From Candidatus Auribacterota bacterium (GTDB lineage: Bacteria > Auribacterota > UBA6266): DNA of 9,029 bases. The position numbers were made by a program, and so were the translations under genes. Every line of letters begins with the position of its first letter. Positions within the stretch are counted from its first letter, which is position 1. Location of the stretch: contig JAFGBE010000053.1 in the NCBI GenBank assembly GCA_016933315.1, positions 1-9,029 of the forward strand, read 5' to 3'. Under the pieces are notes generated by a model. It was not told where the DNA came from, made no database searches, and was given only the letters and a program-made list of their open reading frames with translations. Below, piece by piece: positions 1 to 5,712 of this stretch.

Positions 1-1095
1 GGATTGAGGGCTGTTATCTATACGGATTTTTTCCAGGCGGGAGTTTTGATATTGGGAGGATTGTTGCTTACCGTGCTTGCCCTTTCCAAAGTCGGCGGGC
101 TCTCCGGGCTTATGCACAACGTGAACCCGGAATTTTTCAACTTATGGAAGCCTTTGAGCGACGCTGATTTTCCCTGGACGGGTATACTTCTGGGGGCTCC
201 CATACTGGGTATCTGGTACTGGTGCACCGATCAGATGATAGTCCAGAGGACGCTTGCGACAAAGAGTGTTGAAAACGCGAGAAGAGCGACAATATTTGCG
301 GGATTCCTGAAAATATCTCCGGTGTTTATATTGGTCTTGCCCGGGGTAATAGGGAGCGTGATATACAAGAATGTCCAGCCGAATGAAATATATGCCACCA
401 TGGTAAACGATCTTTTGCCCGCCGGAATGAAGGGTTTTGTTATAGCCGCGCTGCTGGCTGCGCTGATGAGCTCCCTTTCAAGTGTTTTTAACAGCAGTTC
501 CACACTTGTGGTTATGGATTTTTACAAGAACTGGAGGCCTGATGCGACAGAGAAAGAACTTGTGACGGCCGGACAGATATTTACCGTCCTGCTTGTCATA
601 ATAGGACTGCTGTGGCTTCCTTTCATAGGGATAATGAGCAACCAGCTGTACATATATCTTCAGTCGGTCCAGGCTTATATATCTCCTCCGATAGCGGCTG
701 TTTTTCTTCTGGGCGTATTTTATAAGAGAATCAACGGAAGAGGAGCCTTTGTCACATTGATTACCGGTTTTGTGCTTGGCGCCGTAAGATTTGTCGCCGA
801 AATAGGCACCAAGGCCGGTTGGATCCACTGGAAACCTCTTGTGCAGTATTCTTCGATGAATTTTCTGCACTTTGCGCTGTTCCTTTTTATTATTTCCGTT
901 ATTGTGCTGGTGGCGGTCAGCCTGTTAACCGGAGCGCCTTCCCTGGAGAAACTTGAGATTTTCAGGCTTCGGGAAGCCGGCGAGTCTGTCAGTTCATCCA
1001 GAAAGTCACATATTCTGAATGTTGTGCTGAGCCTGGTCCTTTCCGTGATAATATTAGGCCTATGGTGTTATTTCAGCCCTTTGTTTTTTAAATAG
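1..1095 (+). CDS. Sodium:solute symporter (SSS family, sugar-transporter type), C-terminal part
   Basis: This inner-membrane protein is expected to couple Na+ entry to uptake of a small solute, most likely a sugar. The frame is open from base 1, so the start lies outside the window and about 364 residues are visible. The reading begins with the SSS-typical stretch GLRAVIYTDFFQAGVL. A WYWCTDQMIVQRTLATKS-like loop follows (about nt 211-270), of the kind seen in SGLT-type members. The Ser-rich segment SSLSSVFNSSSTL (about nt 469-507) corresponds to the helix that supplies Na+-site hydroxyls in vSGLT. Further hydrophobic helices run to the C-terminus, and the last ends just before the stop. The stop codon overlaps the ribosome binding site of the next gene, a GH5 glucanase, which points to sugar or oligosaccharide import. 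The exact substrate cannot be read from the sequence. Confidence 0.9.
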   Translation, partial: GLRAVIYTDFFQAGVLILGGLLLTVLALSKVGGLSGLMHNVNPEFFNLWKPLSDADFPWTGILLGAPILGIWYWCTDQMIVQRTLATKSVENARRATIFAGFLKISPVFILVLPGVIGSVIYKNVQPNEIYATMVNDLLPAGMKGFVIAALLAALMSSLSSVFNSSSTLVVMDFYKNWRPDATEKELVTAGQIFTVLLVIIGLLWLPFIGIMSNQLYIYLQSVQAYISPPIAAVFLLGVFYKRINGRGAFVTLITGFVLGAVRFVAEIGTKAGWIHWKPLVQYSSMNFLHFALFLFIISVIVLVAVSLLTGAPSLEKLEIFRLREAGESVSSSRKSHILNVVLSLVLSVIILGLWCYFSPLFFK

Positions 1096-1099
1096 GAGA
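1094..1099 (+). promoter_or_regulatory. Ribosome binding site of the GH5 gene overlapping the symporter stop
   Basis: AGGAGA lies 5 bases before the ATG at 1105 and shares two bases with the TAG stop of the symporter. This arrangement fits translational coupling of transporter and hydrolase and fixes the GH5 start. Confidence 0.75.
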
Positions 1100-1104
1100 T
1101 CATA

Positions 1105-2172
1105 ATGCGTAAGAATGACAACGGCAAGAAAAGCTTGAAAATCAGAGGCGTAAATCTCGGCGGGTGGCTTGTCCTTGAAAGGTGGATGACGCCTTCCCTT
1201 TTCGAGGGGCTCAAGGCTCCCGATGAAACCAGGTTTTGCGAAGAGCTCGGGGCGAAAGCCGAAAAAAAACTGAAGAAACACTGGGAATCATTTATCACCG
1301 AAAAGGATGTCAAATGGATTGCCGAAAGGGGAATAAATACGGTCAGGATACCTATAGGCCACTGGATCTTCGGTGATGTCAGGCCTTACTACGGCGGCAT
1401 CGAGTATCTGGATAATATAATCAAGGTTTTGAAGGACCGTAAAGTGAATGTGCTTCTTGACCTTCACGCCGCTCCCGGCAGCCAGAACGGGCTTGATAAC
1501 GGCGGGATAGAAGGCGTTTGCGAGTGGCATAAAAAGAAGGAAAACATTGAAAAAACGGTGGATTTCATAGAAAGGATTTCCCAGAGATACAAAGATTGTG
1601 AAAATATATGGGGTGTCCAGCTGCTGAATGAGCCCAGGTGGGATATCCCGATGGATATACTCCATGACTTTTACACAAAAGCATATTTCAGAGTCAGAAA
1701 ACACATGTCCGGCGACAATGTGGCTGTGATTATCCATGATAGTTTCAGGCCGTTGAGCTGGGGAGATTTTATGAAAGAGCCTGAATATTCCAATATCGTG
1801 CTTGACACGCATTTTTACCAGTGTTTCCTTGATGAGGACAAAAAGCGCGATGTGTACGGGCATATCAGCTATGCGGCGATACAGAGAAGGAAAGATGTGG
1901 ATAAGATAAGATACCAGCATGAGACCATCGTCGGCGAATGGTCGCTGGGCCTTCCACACCAGTCTTTTGAAGGAATGAATGATTTTTCGGTTTATTCTTC
2001 TCACCGCGCCTATGCCGCGGCGCAGCTGGCGTCATATGAAAGGTGCCTGGGATGGTTTTTCTGGAGCTATAAGATTGAAAAGGGGCTGTACGGCTGGAGC
2101 TTTACGGAATCCGTAAACAAAGGGTGGCTGCCGTCCGATTTCCGTGATGAAAGCTACACCGATAATTTATAA
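1105..2172 (+). CDS. Glycoside hydrolase family 5, exo-beta-1,3-glucanase-like (GH5_9-like)
   Basis: This is a 355-residue single-domain GH5 TIM barrel. The N-terminal RGVNLGGWLVLERWMTPSLF (residues 14-33) is nearly the motif that opens fungal exo-1,3-beta-glucanases of the Exg1 type. R81 (VRIPIG), H121 in the HAAPGSQNG loop, the acid/base E176 in LLNEP, H236/Y238 in DTHFYQ, the nucleophile E278 in VGEWS and W320 in FFWSYK all match the family's active-site positions. No signal peptide or membrane segment precedes the catalytic domain, so the enzyme should be cytoplasmic. Together with the symporter upstream this suggests that an imported beta-1,3-linked oligosaccharide or a beta-glucoside is split inside the cell. 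The family call is firm. The substrate is inferred, and related GH5 enzymes also act on other beta-glucosides. Confidence 0.9.
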   Translation: MRKNDNGKKSLKIRGVNLGGWLVLERWMTPSLFEGLKAPDETRFCEELGAKAEKKLKKHWESFITEKDVKWIAERGINTVRIPIGHWIFGDVRPYYGGIEYLDNIIKVLKDRKVNVLLDLHAAPGSQNGLDNGGIEGVCEWHKKKENIEKTVDFIERISQRYKDCENIWGVQLLNEPRWDIPMDILHDFYTKAYFRVRKHMSGDNVAVIIHDSFRPLSWGDFMKEPEYSNIVLDTHFYQCFLDEDKKRDVYGHISYAAIQRRKDVDKIRYQHETIVGEWSLGLPHQSFEGMNDFSVYSSHRAYAAAQLASYERCLGWFFWSYKIEKGLYGWSFTESVNKGWLPSDFRDESYTDNL

Positions 2173-2176
2173 TAAA

Positions 2177-3811
2177 TCAGTTCTGTGATGCCAATTCCTT
2201 CAGGTTTGCTTTCCTGAAAAGGTTCCTGTACCATTCGGATAAAACTATGTTCTGCTTTATGGCCAGGGCTTTTTCCGTGTATGATTTCTTCATTTCATCG
2301 AATTTGGCCATGTCGGGCATATCAATCTTTGTTATCCACAGCAGGGAAGCGCCTGAAGACGTTTCCACGGGTTCGCTCAGGATATTCTCTTTGATCGAGA
2401 AAGCTATGGATGTGAACATATAAGAATTTCCTATGCCGCTGAACTGTGATTTCAGGGTTGCGGCTTTTTCGGATTGGGTCTTGAACCCCAGTTTTGACGA
2501 GGCCTTTTCAATGCCCAACGAAGGGTCTTCATTAATGAGCTTCAGTATTTGTTCCCTTGCCGATTCAGCCGCCGCAAGGGAAGCTTCGGATGCTTTTTTT
2601 ATTTTGAGTATCTCGCTGATTTTATCTTTGCAGTCTTCAAAAGCCGGGATTGCGGCCGGGATTTTTGCCTTTGGTATCACGATTATGAATTCGGTACCCG
2701 TAAAAACAGGTTCGGAAACTTTGTTTAAAGGCGTTTCAAAAGACATTTTCGTGAATAAAGCGGAATTGGATATCCCTTCTACAGAATCAGAGCGCGAAAA
2801 ATATTCAGTTGTTTTTAAGCTGAGCCCTGAATTGTCCGCTGCCTTTGCGGGAGACAGCTCTCCGCTGTCTATGTCGAAGAACACCTCGGTAATTTTTGCA
2901 GATGCGTTTTCATAGACCTTTTTCGCCGATAAGTCTTTTTTAACATCGGATTTTGCTTCGGAATATGTTTTTTCCGAGCCGTCTTCTTTTTTGTAGTTTT
3001 TACTGTTCTTTTTATAGAAAGCTTCAAGTTCTGCTTCCGTAATCTGGATTGAAGGGTCCTTGTCATCCACTTTTATGCTGATATAATCAATCTTCGCTTT
3101 CTCCGGTATTTTAAGCAGATTTTTGTTTGCATTGTAAAAATCTTCCATTTCCTTGACCGAATACGATACCTCGTTCACAAAGTCTTTATAATCAAAGACG
3201 ATGAAACTTACATCTCTTTTTTCATTTTCACGCAGGAAATAATTTTTCACTTCGTTTTCTGTTACGACGGCGGTCGAACGTATCAGGCGGATGATTTTTA
3301 TCGAAAGCAGGCTTCTCTTAAGCTCTTCCAGGAAATCGCCGGGGGAGATGCCGAGGAAGATTGTCGAAATGACCGCATTAAACTTTGATTCTTCGAAATG
3401 TCCGTTCGACTGGAAAAGAGGGAAGGACGATATCCATGCCTCTATCTCTTCATCCGAAACGGAAAGACCTATGTCCAGGGCTTCTTTTTCAAGGATAAGC
3501 CTATCCCATGCCGCCTGACGGAGAGCGTTTTCCTGGGACAGGATGTTATCTATAAGCCATTTGTTGGCGAGAAGAGCCTCAGGGTTGCGGACATTGTAGT
3601 ATTCACACAGTTCTATTATTTTCCATATGCCTGCTCCTCTCAGGCTTGAAGAGAAGGCCGCGCTGCTTACCGGTTTTTCAAAAATATACCCCGCAACCGG
3701 ACCCTTGGCGCGTTCTGCGCCCCCTGAGCCCCAGAAAATAAACGCCGGAATGATTAAGACAAGAATAGCTATAAAAATAGCTTTTGAATATTTATGGATT
3801 TTAACAAGCAT
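2177..3811 (-). CDS. PpiD/SurA-type membrane-anchored periplasmic chaperone without a visible parvulin domain
   Basis: This 544-residue protein has a short basic N-terminus and one membrane helix (residues 11-29, AIFIAILVLIIPAFIFWGS). A SurA_N-like chaperone segment follows (about 40-200). Its LILEKEALDIGLSVSDEEIE and FPLFQSNGHFEESKFNAVI stretches are laid out as in PpiD, the periplasmic chaperone found near the Sec translocon. The rest (about 220-540) aligns in pattern with the PpiD C-terminal arms: IPEKAKIDYISI, VSEPVFTGTEFIIV, then a charged helix region and the end segment. The glycine-rich core of a parvulin prolyl isomerase (a GGDLGW-like turn) is not seen. The protein is also shorter than E. 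coli PpiD (623 residues), so it is probably a foldase-like holder rather than an active isomerase. A strong AGGAG site sits 7 bases before the ATG. The gene converges on GH5 with a 4-base gap. Confidence 0.8.
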   Translation of the reverse strand: MLVKIHKYSKAIFIAILVLIIPAFIFWGSGGAERAKGPVAGYIFEKPVSSAAFSSSLRGAGIWKIIELCEYYNVRNPEALLANKWLIDNILSQENALRQAAWDRLILEKEALDIGLSVSDEEIEAWISSFPLFQSNGHFEESKFNAVISTIFLGISPGDFLEELKRSLLSIKIIRLIRSTAVVTENEVKNYFLRENEKRDVSFIVFDYKDFVNEVSYSVKEMEDFYNANKNLLKIPEKAKIDYISIKVDDKDPSIQITEAELEAFYKKNSKNYKKEDGSEKTYSEAKSDVKKDLSAKKVYENASAKITEVFFDIDSGELSPAKAADNSGLSLKTTEYFSRSDSVEGISNSALFTKMSFETPLNKVSEPVFTGTEFIIVIPKAKIPAAIPAFEDCKDKISEILKIKKASEASLAAAESAREQILKLINEDPSLGIEKASSKLGFKTQSEKAATLKSQFSGIGNSYMFTSIAFSIKENILSEPVETSSGASLLWITKIDMPDMAKFDEMKKSYTEKALAIKQNIVLSEWYRNLFRKANLKELASQN

Positions 3812-3818
3812 TTTATAT

Positions 3819-3823
3819 CTCCT
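3819..3823 (-). promoter_or_regulatory. Ribosome binding site of the PpiD-like gene
   Basis: On the minus strand AAAGGAGA precedes the ATG at 3811 with a 7-base spacer after AGGAG. It is the strongest Shine-Dalgarno match in the window and fixes the start just ahead of the membrane anchor. Confidence 0.75.
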
Positions 3824-3846
3824 TTGACATTGTGCTGAAGTGAAAA

Positions 3847-3875
3847 ATTATAGTAAAAGGCGTTTAAGCCGTAAA
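3847..3875 (-). promoter_or_regulatory. Candidate sigma70-type promoter for the PpiD-like gene
   Basis: Reading the minus strand, TTTACG (3875-3870) is followed after exactly 17 bases by TATAAT (3852-3847), a perfect -10 hexamer. Transcription would start near 3840 and give a leader of about 30 bases that includes the AGGAG site. The -35 matches TTGACA at 4 of 6 positions. This is seen in sequence, with promoter function inferred. Confidence 0.55.
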
Positions 3876-3905
3876 GGAAAATCGTAATAAATGTTCGGCG
3901 GGAAT

Positions 3906-3956
3906 AAGTTGTAACTTGTCAGGCGGAGCCGCCCGGCCGTATACATCTGAGGGCCG
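3906..3956. repeat. Cluster of three short inverted repeats in the divergent intergenic region
   Basis: Between the divergent PpiD-like and YacP-like genes lie AAGTT-GT-AACTT (3906-3917), GGCGG-AG-CCGCC (3922-3933) and CGGCC (3934-3938) paired with GGCCG (3952-3956) across 13 bases. The first two have the same 5+2+5 layout and centres 16 bases apart. They could be operator sites or folded leader RNA. Each arm is short, so chance is possible. The rest of the 208-base intergenic region (3812-4019) holds only the two promoter candidates. Confidence 0.35.
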
Positions 3957-3993
3957 CACAGGGTTTTTATAGCAAATCAGGGAATTAATGTTG

Positions 3994-3999
3994 TATAAT
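3994..3999 (+). promoter_or_regulatory. Candidate -10 element for the YacP-like gene
   Basis: TATAAT stands 20 bases before the ATG at 4020, so transcription would start near 4006 and leave a leader of only about 14 bases. No good -35 is visible at 15-19 bases upstream (the best is TAGCAA), so the promoter may depend on an activator. GAGG at 4011-4014 serves as ribosome binding site. Confidence 0.45.
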
Positions 4000-4019
4000 C
4001 GGCTCAATCCGAGGTTGTT

Positions 4020-4451
4020 ATGAAGAGATATCTGGTGGACGGCTATAATCTGTTGCATTCATGGAGGGAAAGAAGAGTTTTTCTTTCTTCCGGGTTTGAA
4101 GCTGCAAAGGAGGAAATGCTGAGGATGCTCCAGAAGATGGCCGATTTTGAAGATATCGGGATTGAGGTGTATTTTGACGCGTTCAGGGGCCCTGAGGTTC
4201 AGGCGGAAAAGTCGGGCAGGCTGAAGGTCCTTTATGCTTCGGGCGAGACGTCGGCGGATATGGTGATTGAAAGGGAGGCCTACAATGCCGCAAAGAAAGA
4301 GGCCATGATAGTCGTAACTTCCGATATGGGTATCAAAAACCTGGTTAGGGCTTTGGGTGTTTTGGTTGTCGGCCCGGATCAATTTCTGGCCGAAGTCTCG
4401 GATTGCATAAAGGAGATAAACGAACTGATAAAAAAGCAAAACCGCCGGTAA
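4020..4451 (+). CDS. NYN-domain RNase of the YacP/Rae1 type
   Basis: This 143-residue protein is a small PIN-like/NYN nuclease fold of the DUF901 (YacP) family. Bacillus Rae1/YacP is a ribosome-associated mRNA endonuclease. The opening YLVDGYNLLHSW gives D7 and N10. D53 in VYFDAFRG, D80 with E84 in GETSADMVIE, and D102 in VVTSDMGI supply the acidic residues expected around the metal site. GPDQFLAEV near the end is also family-typical. It is somewhat shorter than Bacillus Rae1 (about 170 residues), with little beyond the core fold. GAGG stands 5 bases before the ATG. The gene appears monocistronic, with its own -10 upstream and a fresh promoter downstream. The family call is confident, while the RNA target is unknown. 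Confidence 0.85.
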   Translation: MKRYLVDGYNLLHSWRERRVFLSSGFEAAKEEMLRMLQKMADFEDIGIEVYFDAFRGPEVQAEKSGRLKVLYASGETSADMVIEREAYNAAKKEAMIVVTSDMGIKNLVRALGVLVVGPDQFLAEVSDCIKEINELIKKQNRR

Positions 4452-4478
4452 CCCGACGGATGCTCCCCCAAAAAACAT

Positions 4479-4507
4479 TTGACTTTTGTATTGCCAGATA
4501 TTAGAAT
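4479..4507 (+). promoter_or_regulatory. Sigma70-type promoter for the six-gene operon
   Basis: TTGACT (4479-4484) and TAGAAT (4502-4507) are separated by exactly 17 bases, each one mismatch from consensus. Transcription would begin near 4514 and leave a leader of about 70 AT-rich bases. A second TATAAT at 4538-4543 has no matching -35. No intrinsic terminator for the upstream YacP-like gene is visible in the 131-base gap. Confidence 0.6.
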
Positions 4508-4582
4508 TTTTTCTTAAGTATATTAATAATATTAACTTATATAATCTGATGACTATTTGATAGCCGGACGGAGGTTATTTTA

Positions 4583-5458
4583 ATGGGAAAACTTATCAAA
4601 GGCGGAGTCGCTATTATTTTTGTGTTAAGCATCGTGTGCCTTGGTATTACAATAATGCTCTTTGCTCATAAAGTTAACGAGAAGGAAAGAGCCGATGCTA
4701 TGGCCGATTACATATCTAAATCTTCCGTGGCCCTGGGGATTGCGAACTCGGAGCAGGAAGTGCTGCTGAAGCTTAAAGACCCCGCACAGAGAAAATCCAT
4801 GCTGGATCAGTTCAAGAAAGGCCTGGACAATACTTTGTCTGAGCTTGACGAAACAAAGAAAAGCCTCGCCAAGGTTAAAGAAGACCTGACCAACAAGATA
4901 GAGGAAGCCAAGAAACTTGCGACCGACCTTCAGGTTGAAAAGAAAGAAAAGGACCGCCTGCAGGTGGAGTTAGACAAGCAGATAGAAAAAGCCCAGAAAC
5001 TGGTTGAAGAGCTTGAAAAGGAAAGAGAAAAGACCAAACAGATAGAACAGAAGCTCGCCAGCATATCCGATGAACTTGAAACTCTTACGGCGGGCAAGGA
5101 CGAGATGGTAGAAAAAGTAAAGAAGCTTGAGGAAGAGAAGATGGCTTTGAAGAAGCGCCTGCAGGAACTTTCCGAGACTGCCGAAGGTTCAGTTCCTCTT
5201 GAGCCTATATATGTCAGGGCCGAAAAGAAAGTATCGGGAGAAGTTATCGCGGTTAATGACACCTACAATTTTGTCATAGTCAATGTCGGTTCTGCGGAAG
5301 GGCTTAATAAAGGCGATGAATTGATAATAAGCAGGGATAAAACCCTGATCGGAAAAGTAAGGGTGGAGAAGCTTAAGGATGATATGGCTGTTGCCAATAT
5401 TATGCCTGAATGGCTGCAAAAACCCATAAAAGAGGGCGATGATGTCAATAAGTTCTAA
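4583..5458 (+). CDS. Membrane-anchored coiled-coil protein with C-terminal beta domain
   Basis: This 291-residue protein has unknown function. One membrane helix (about 8-28, GVAIIFVLSIVCLGITIMLF) is followed by a segment with ADYISKSS (about 40-65). A long Glu/Lys/Leu-rich heptad region runs from about 75 to 198, with near-repeats such as KLVEELEKEREK and KLEEEKMALKK. A compact C-terminal domain (about 217-288: SGEVIAVNDTYNFVIVNVG, GLNKGDELII, IGKVRVEKL) looks like a small all-beta, SH3- or OB-like fold. The TM-coil-beta order recalls MreC, but only one beta module is present and there is no clear sequence match. The C-terminus should face the periplasm. GGAGG ends 8 bases before the ATG. 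It heads the operon and its 3' end overlaps the next tiny gene, so it may be a scaffold for the two small membrane proteins that follow. Confidence 0.8.
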   Translation: MGKLIKGGVAIIFVLSIVCLGITIMLFAHKVNEKERADAMADYISKSSVALGIANSEQEVLLKLKDPAQRKSMLDQFKKGLDNTLSELDETKKSLAKVKEDLTNKIEEAKKLATDLQVEKKEKDRLQVELDKQIEKAQKLVEELEKEREKTKQIEQKLASISDELETLTAGKDEMVEKVKKLEEEKMALKKRLQELSETAEGSVPLEPIYVRAEKKVSGEVIAVNDTYNFVIVNVGSAEGLNKGDELIISRDKTLIGKVRVEKLKDDMAVANIMPEWLQKPIKEGDDVNKF

Positions 5459-5558
5459 ATCAGGTTTGGCCGCGATGGACATTCTGGTAATATTGACTAT
5501 AGTCCTCCTTGCCGGCACATTCCTTTTGCAGGTCGCTGAATTAATGGGTTATTTTTAA
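5442..5558 (+). CDS. Small single-pass membrane protein (38 residues)
   Basis: No family is recognised. The frame reads MSISSKSGLAAMDILVILTI, continues as a hydrophobic helix (about residues 13-31) and ends QVAELMGYF. A short polar N-terminus, one membrane helix and a tail of about eight residues with one acidic residue are all there is. It overlaps the preceding gene by 17 bases in another frame. GAGGG (5432-5436) sits 5 bases before this ATG, and an in-frame ATG at 5439 is an alternative start. The next gene begins 4 bases after the stop. Placement between two envelope genes, the ribosome binding site and the clean hydrophobic segment favour a real gene over chance. Partnership with the coiled-coil protein or lipoprotein is inferred. 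Confidence 0.65.
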   Translation: MSISSKSGLAAMDILVILTIVLLAGTFLLQVAELMGYF

Positions 5559-5562
5559 GGTT

Positions 5563-5712
5563 ATGAAACGTCTTTCTCTGATAATTATGTTATTAGCCGT
5601 TGTTTTGTGCTTTTTTTCCGGTTGCGCAACTCCGAAAGGCGGAACTTCAATGCCCTGGTCGACACCGGCTTCATGGGAAGGTAATACGGCTATCCAGGGC
5701 GGTTCGTTCTAA
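5563..5712 (+). CDS. Small lipoprotein (49 residues) with MPW-P-WEG motif
   Basis: The protein has a textbook lipoprotein signal: MKRL, a hydrophobic run (about 5-18), then FSGC with the lipidated cysteine at position 21. The mature part is only 29 residues, CATPKGG followed by TSMPWSTPASWEG and a Gly-rich end (QGGSF). A 'MPW-x-x-P-x-x-WEG' segment of this kind recurs, as I recall, in tiny lipoproteins of PVC bacteria, but no function is known to me. AAGG lies just 2 bases before the ATG, a tight spacing, so translation is probably coupled to the gene ending at 5558. Its TAA shares a base with the ATG of the next gene (TAATG). It may be a small outer-membrane or inner-membrane accessory subunit, which is inference. 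Confidence 0.75.
   Translation: MKRLSLIIMLLAVVLCFFSGCATPKGGTSMPWSTPASWEGNTAIQGGSF

Noticed and set aside
1288..2004. A 238-codon open frame on the minus strand opposite the GH5 gene
   Set aside because: The plus frame carries every GH5 active-site motif. The antisense product has no recognisable motif or ribosome site and is a codon-bias shadow.
2101..2117. 17-base palindrome (8+1+8) near the 3' end of the GH5 gene
   Set aside because: About one palindrome of this size with a small centre is expected by chance in a window this long, and it has no suggestive position.
2199..2218. TTCAGG/CCTGAA hairpin near the GH5/PpiD-like convergent ends as a terminator
   Set aside because: Only six pairs, an 8-base loop, no T-run on either strand, and it lies inside the PpiD-like coding sequence.
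2852..2870. Seven-pair hairpin AGACAGC/GCTGTCT inside the PpiD-like gene
   Set aside because: Short, without a T-run and fully coding. Chance is the simplest reading.
2433..2915. A 160-codon plus-strand frame inside the PpiD-like gene
   Set aside because: Antisense shadow. The minus frame has a start, a strong ribosome site, a membrane anchor and family motifs.
3864..4058. A 64-codon minus-strand frame across the divergent intergenic region
   Set aside because: It would run over the YacP-like start and both promoter candidates, lacks a ribosome site and has no family-like sequence.
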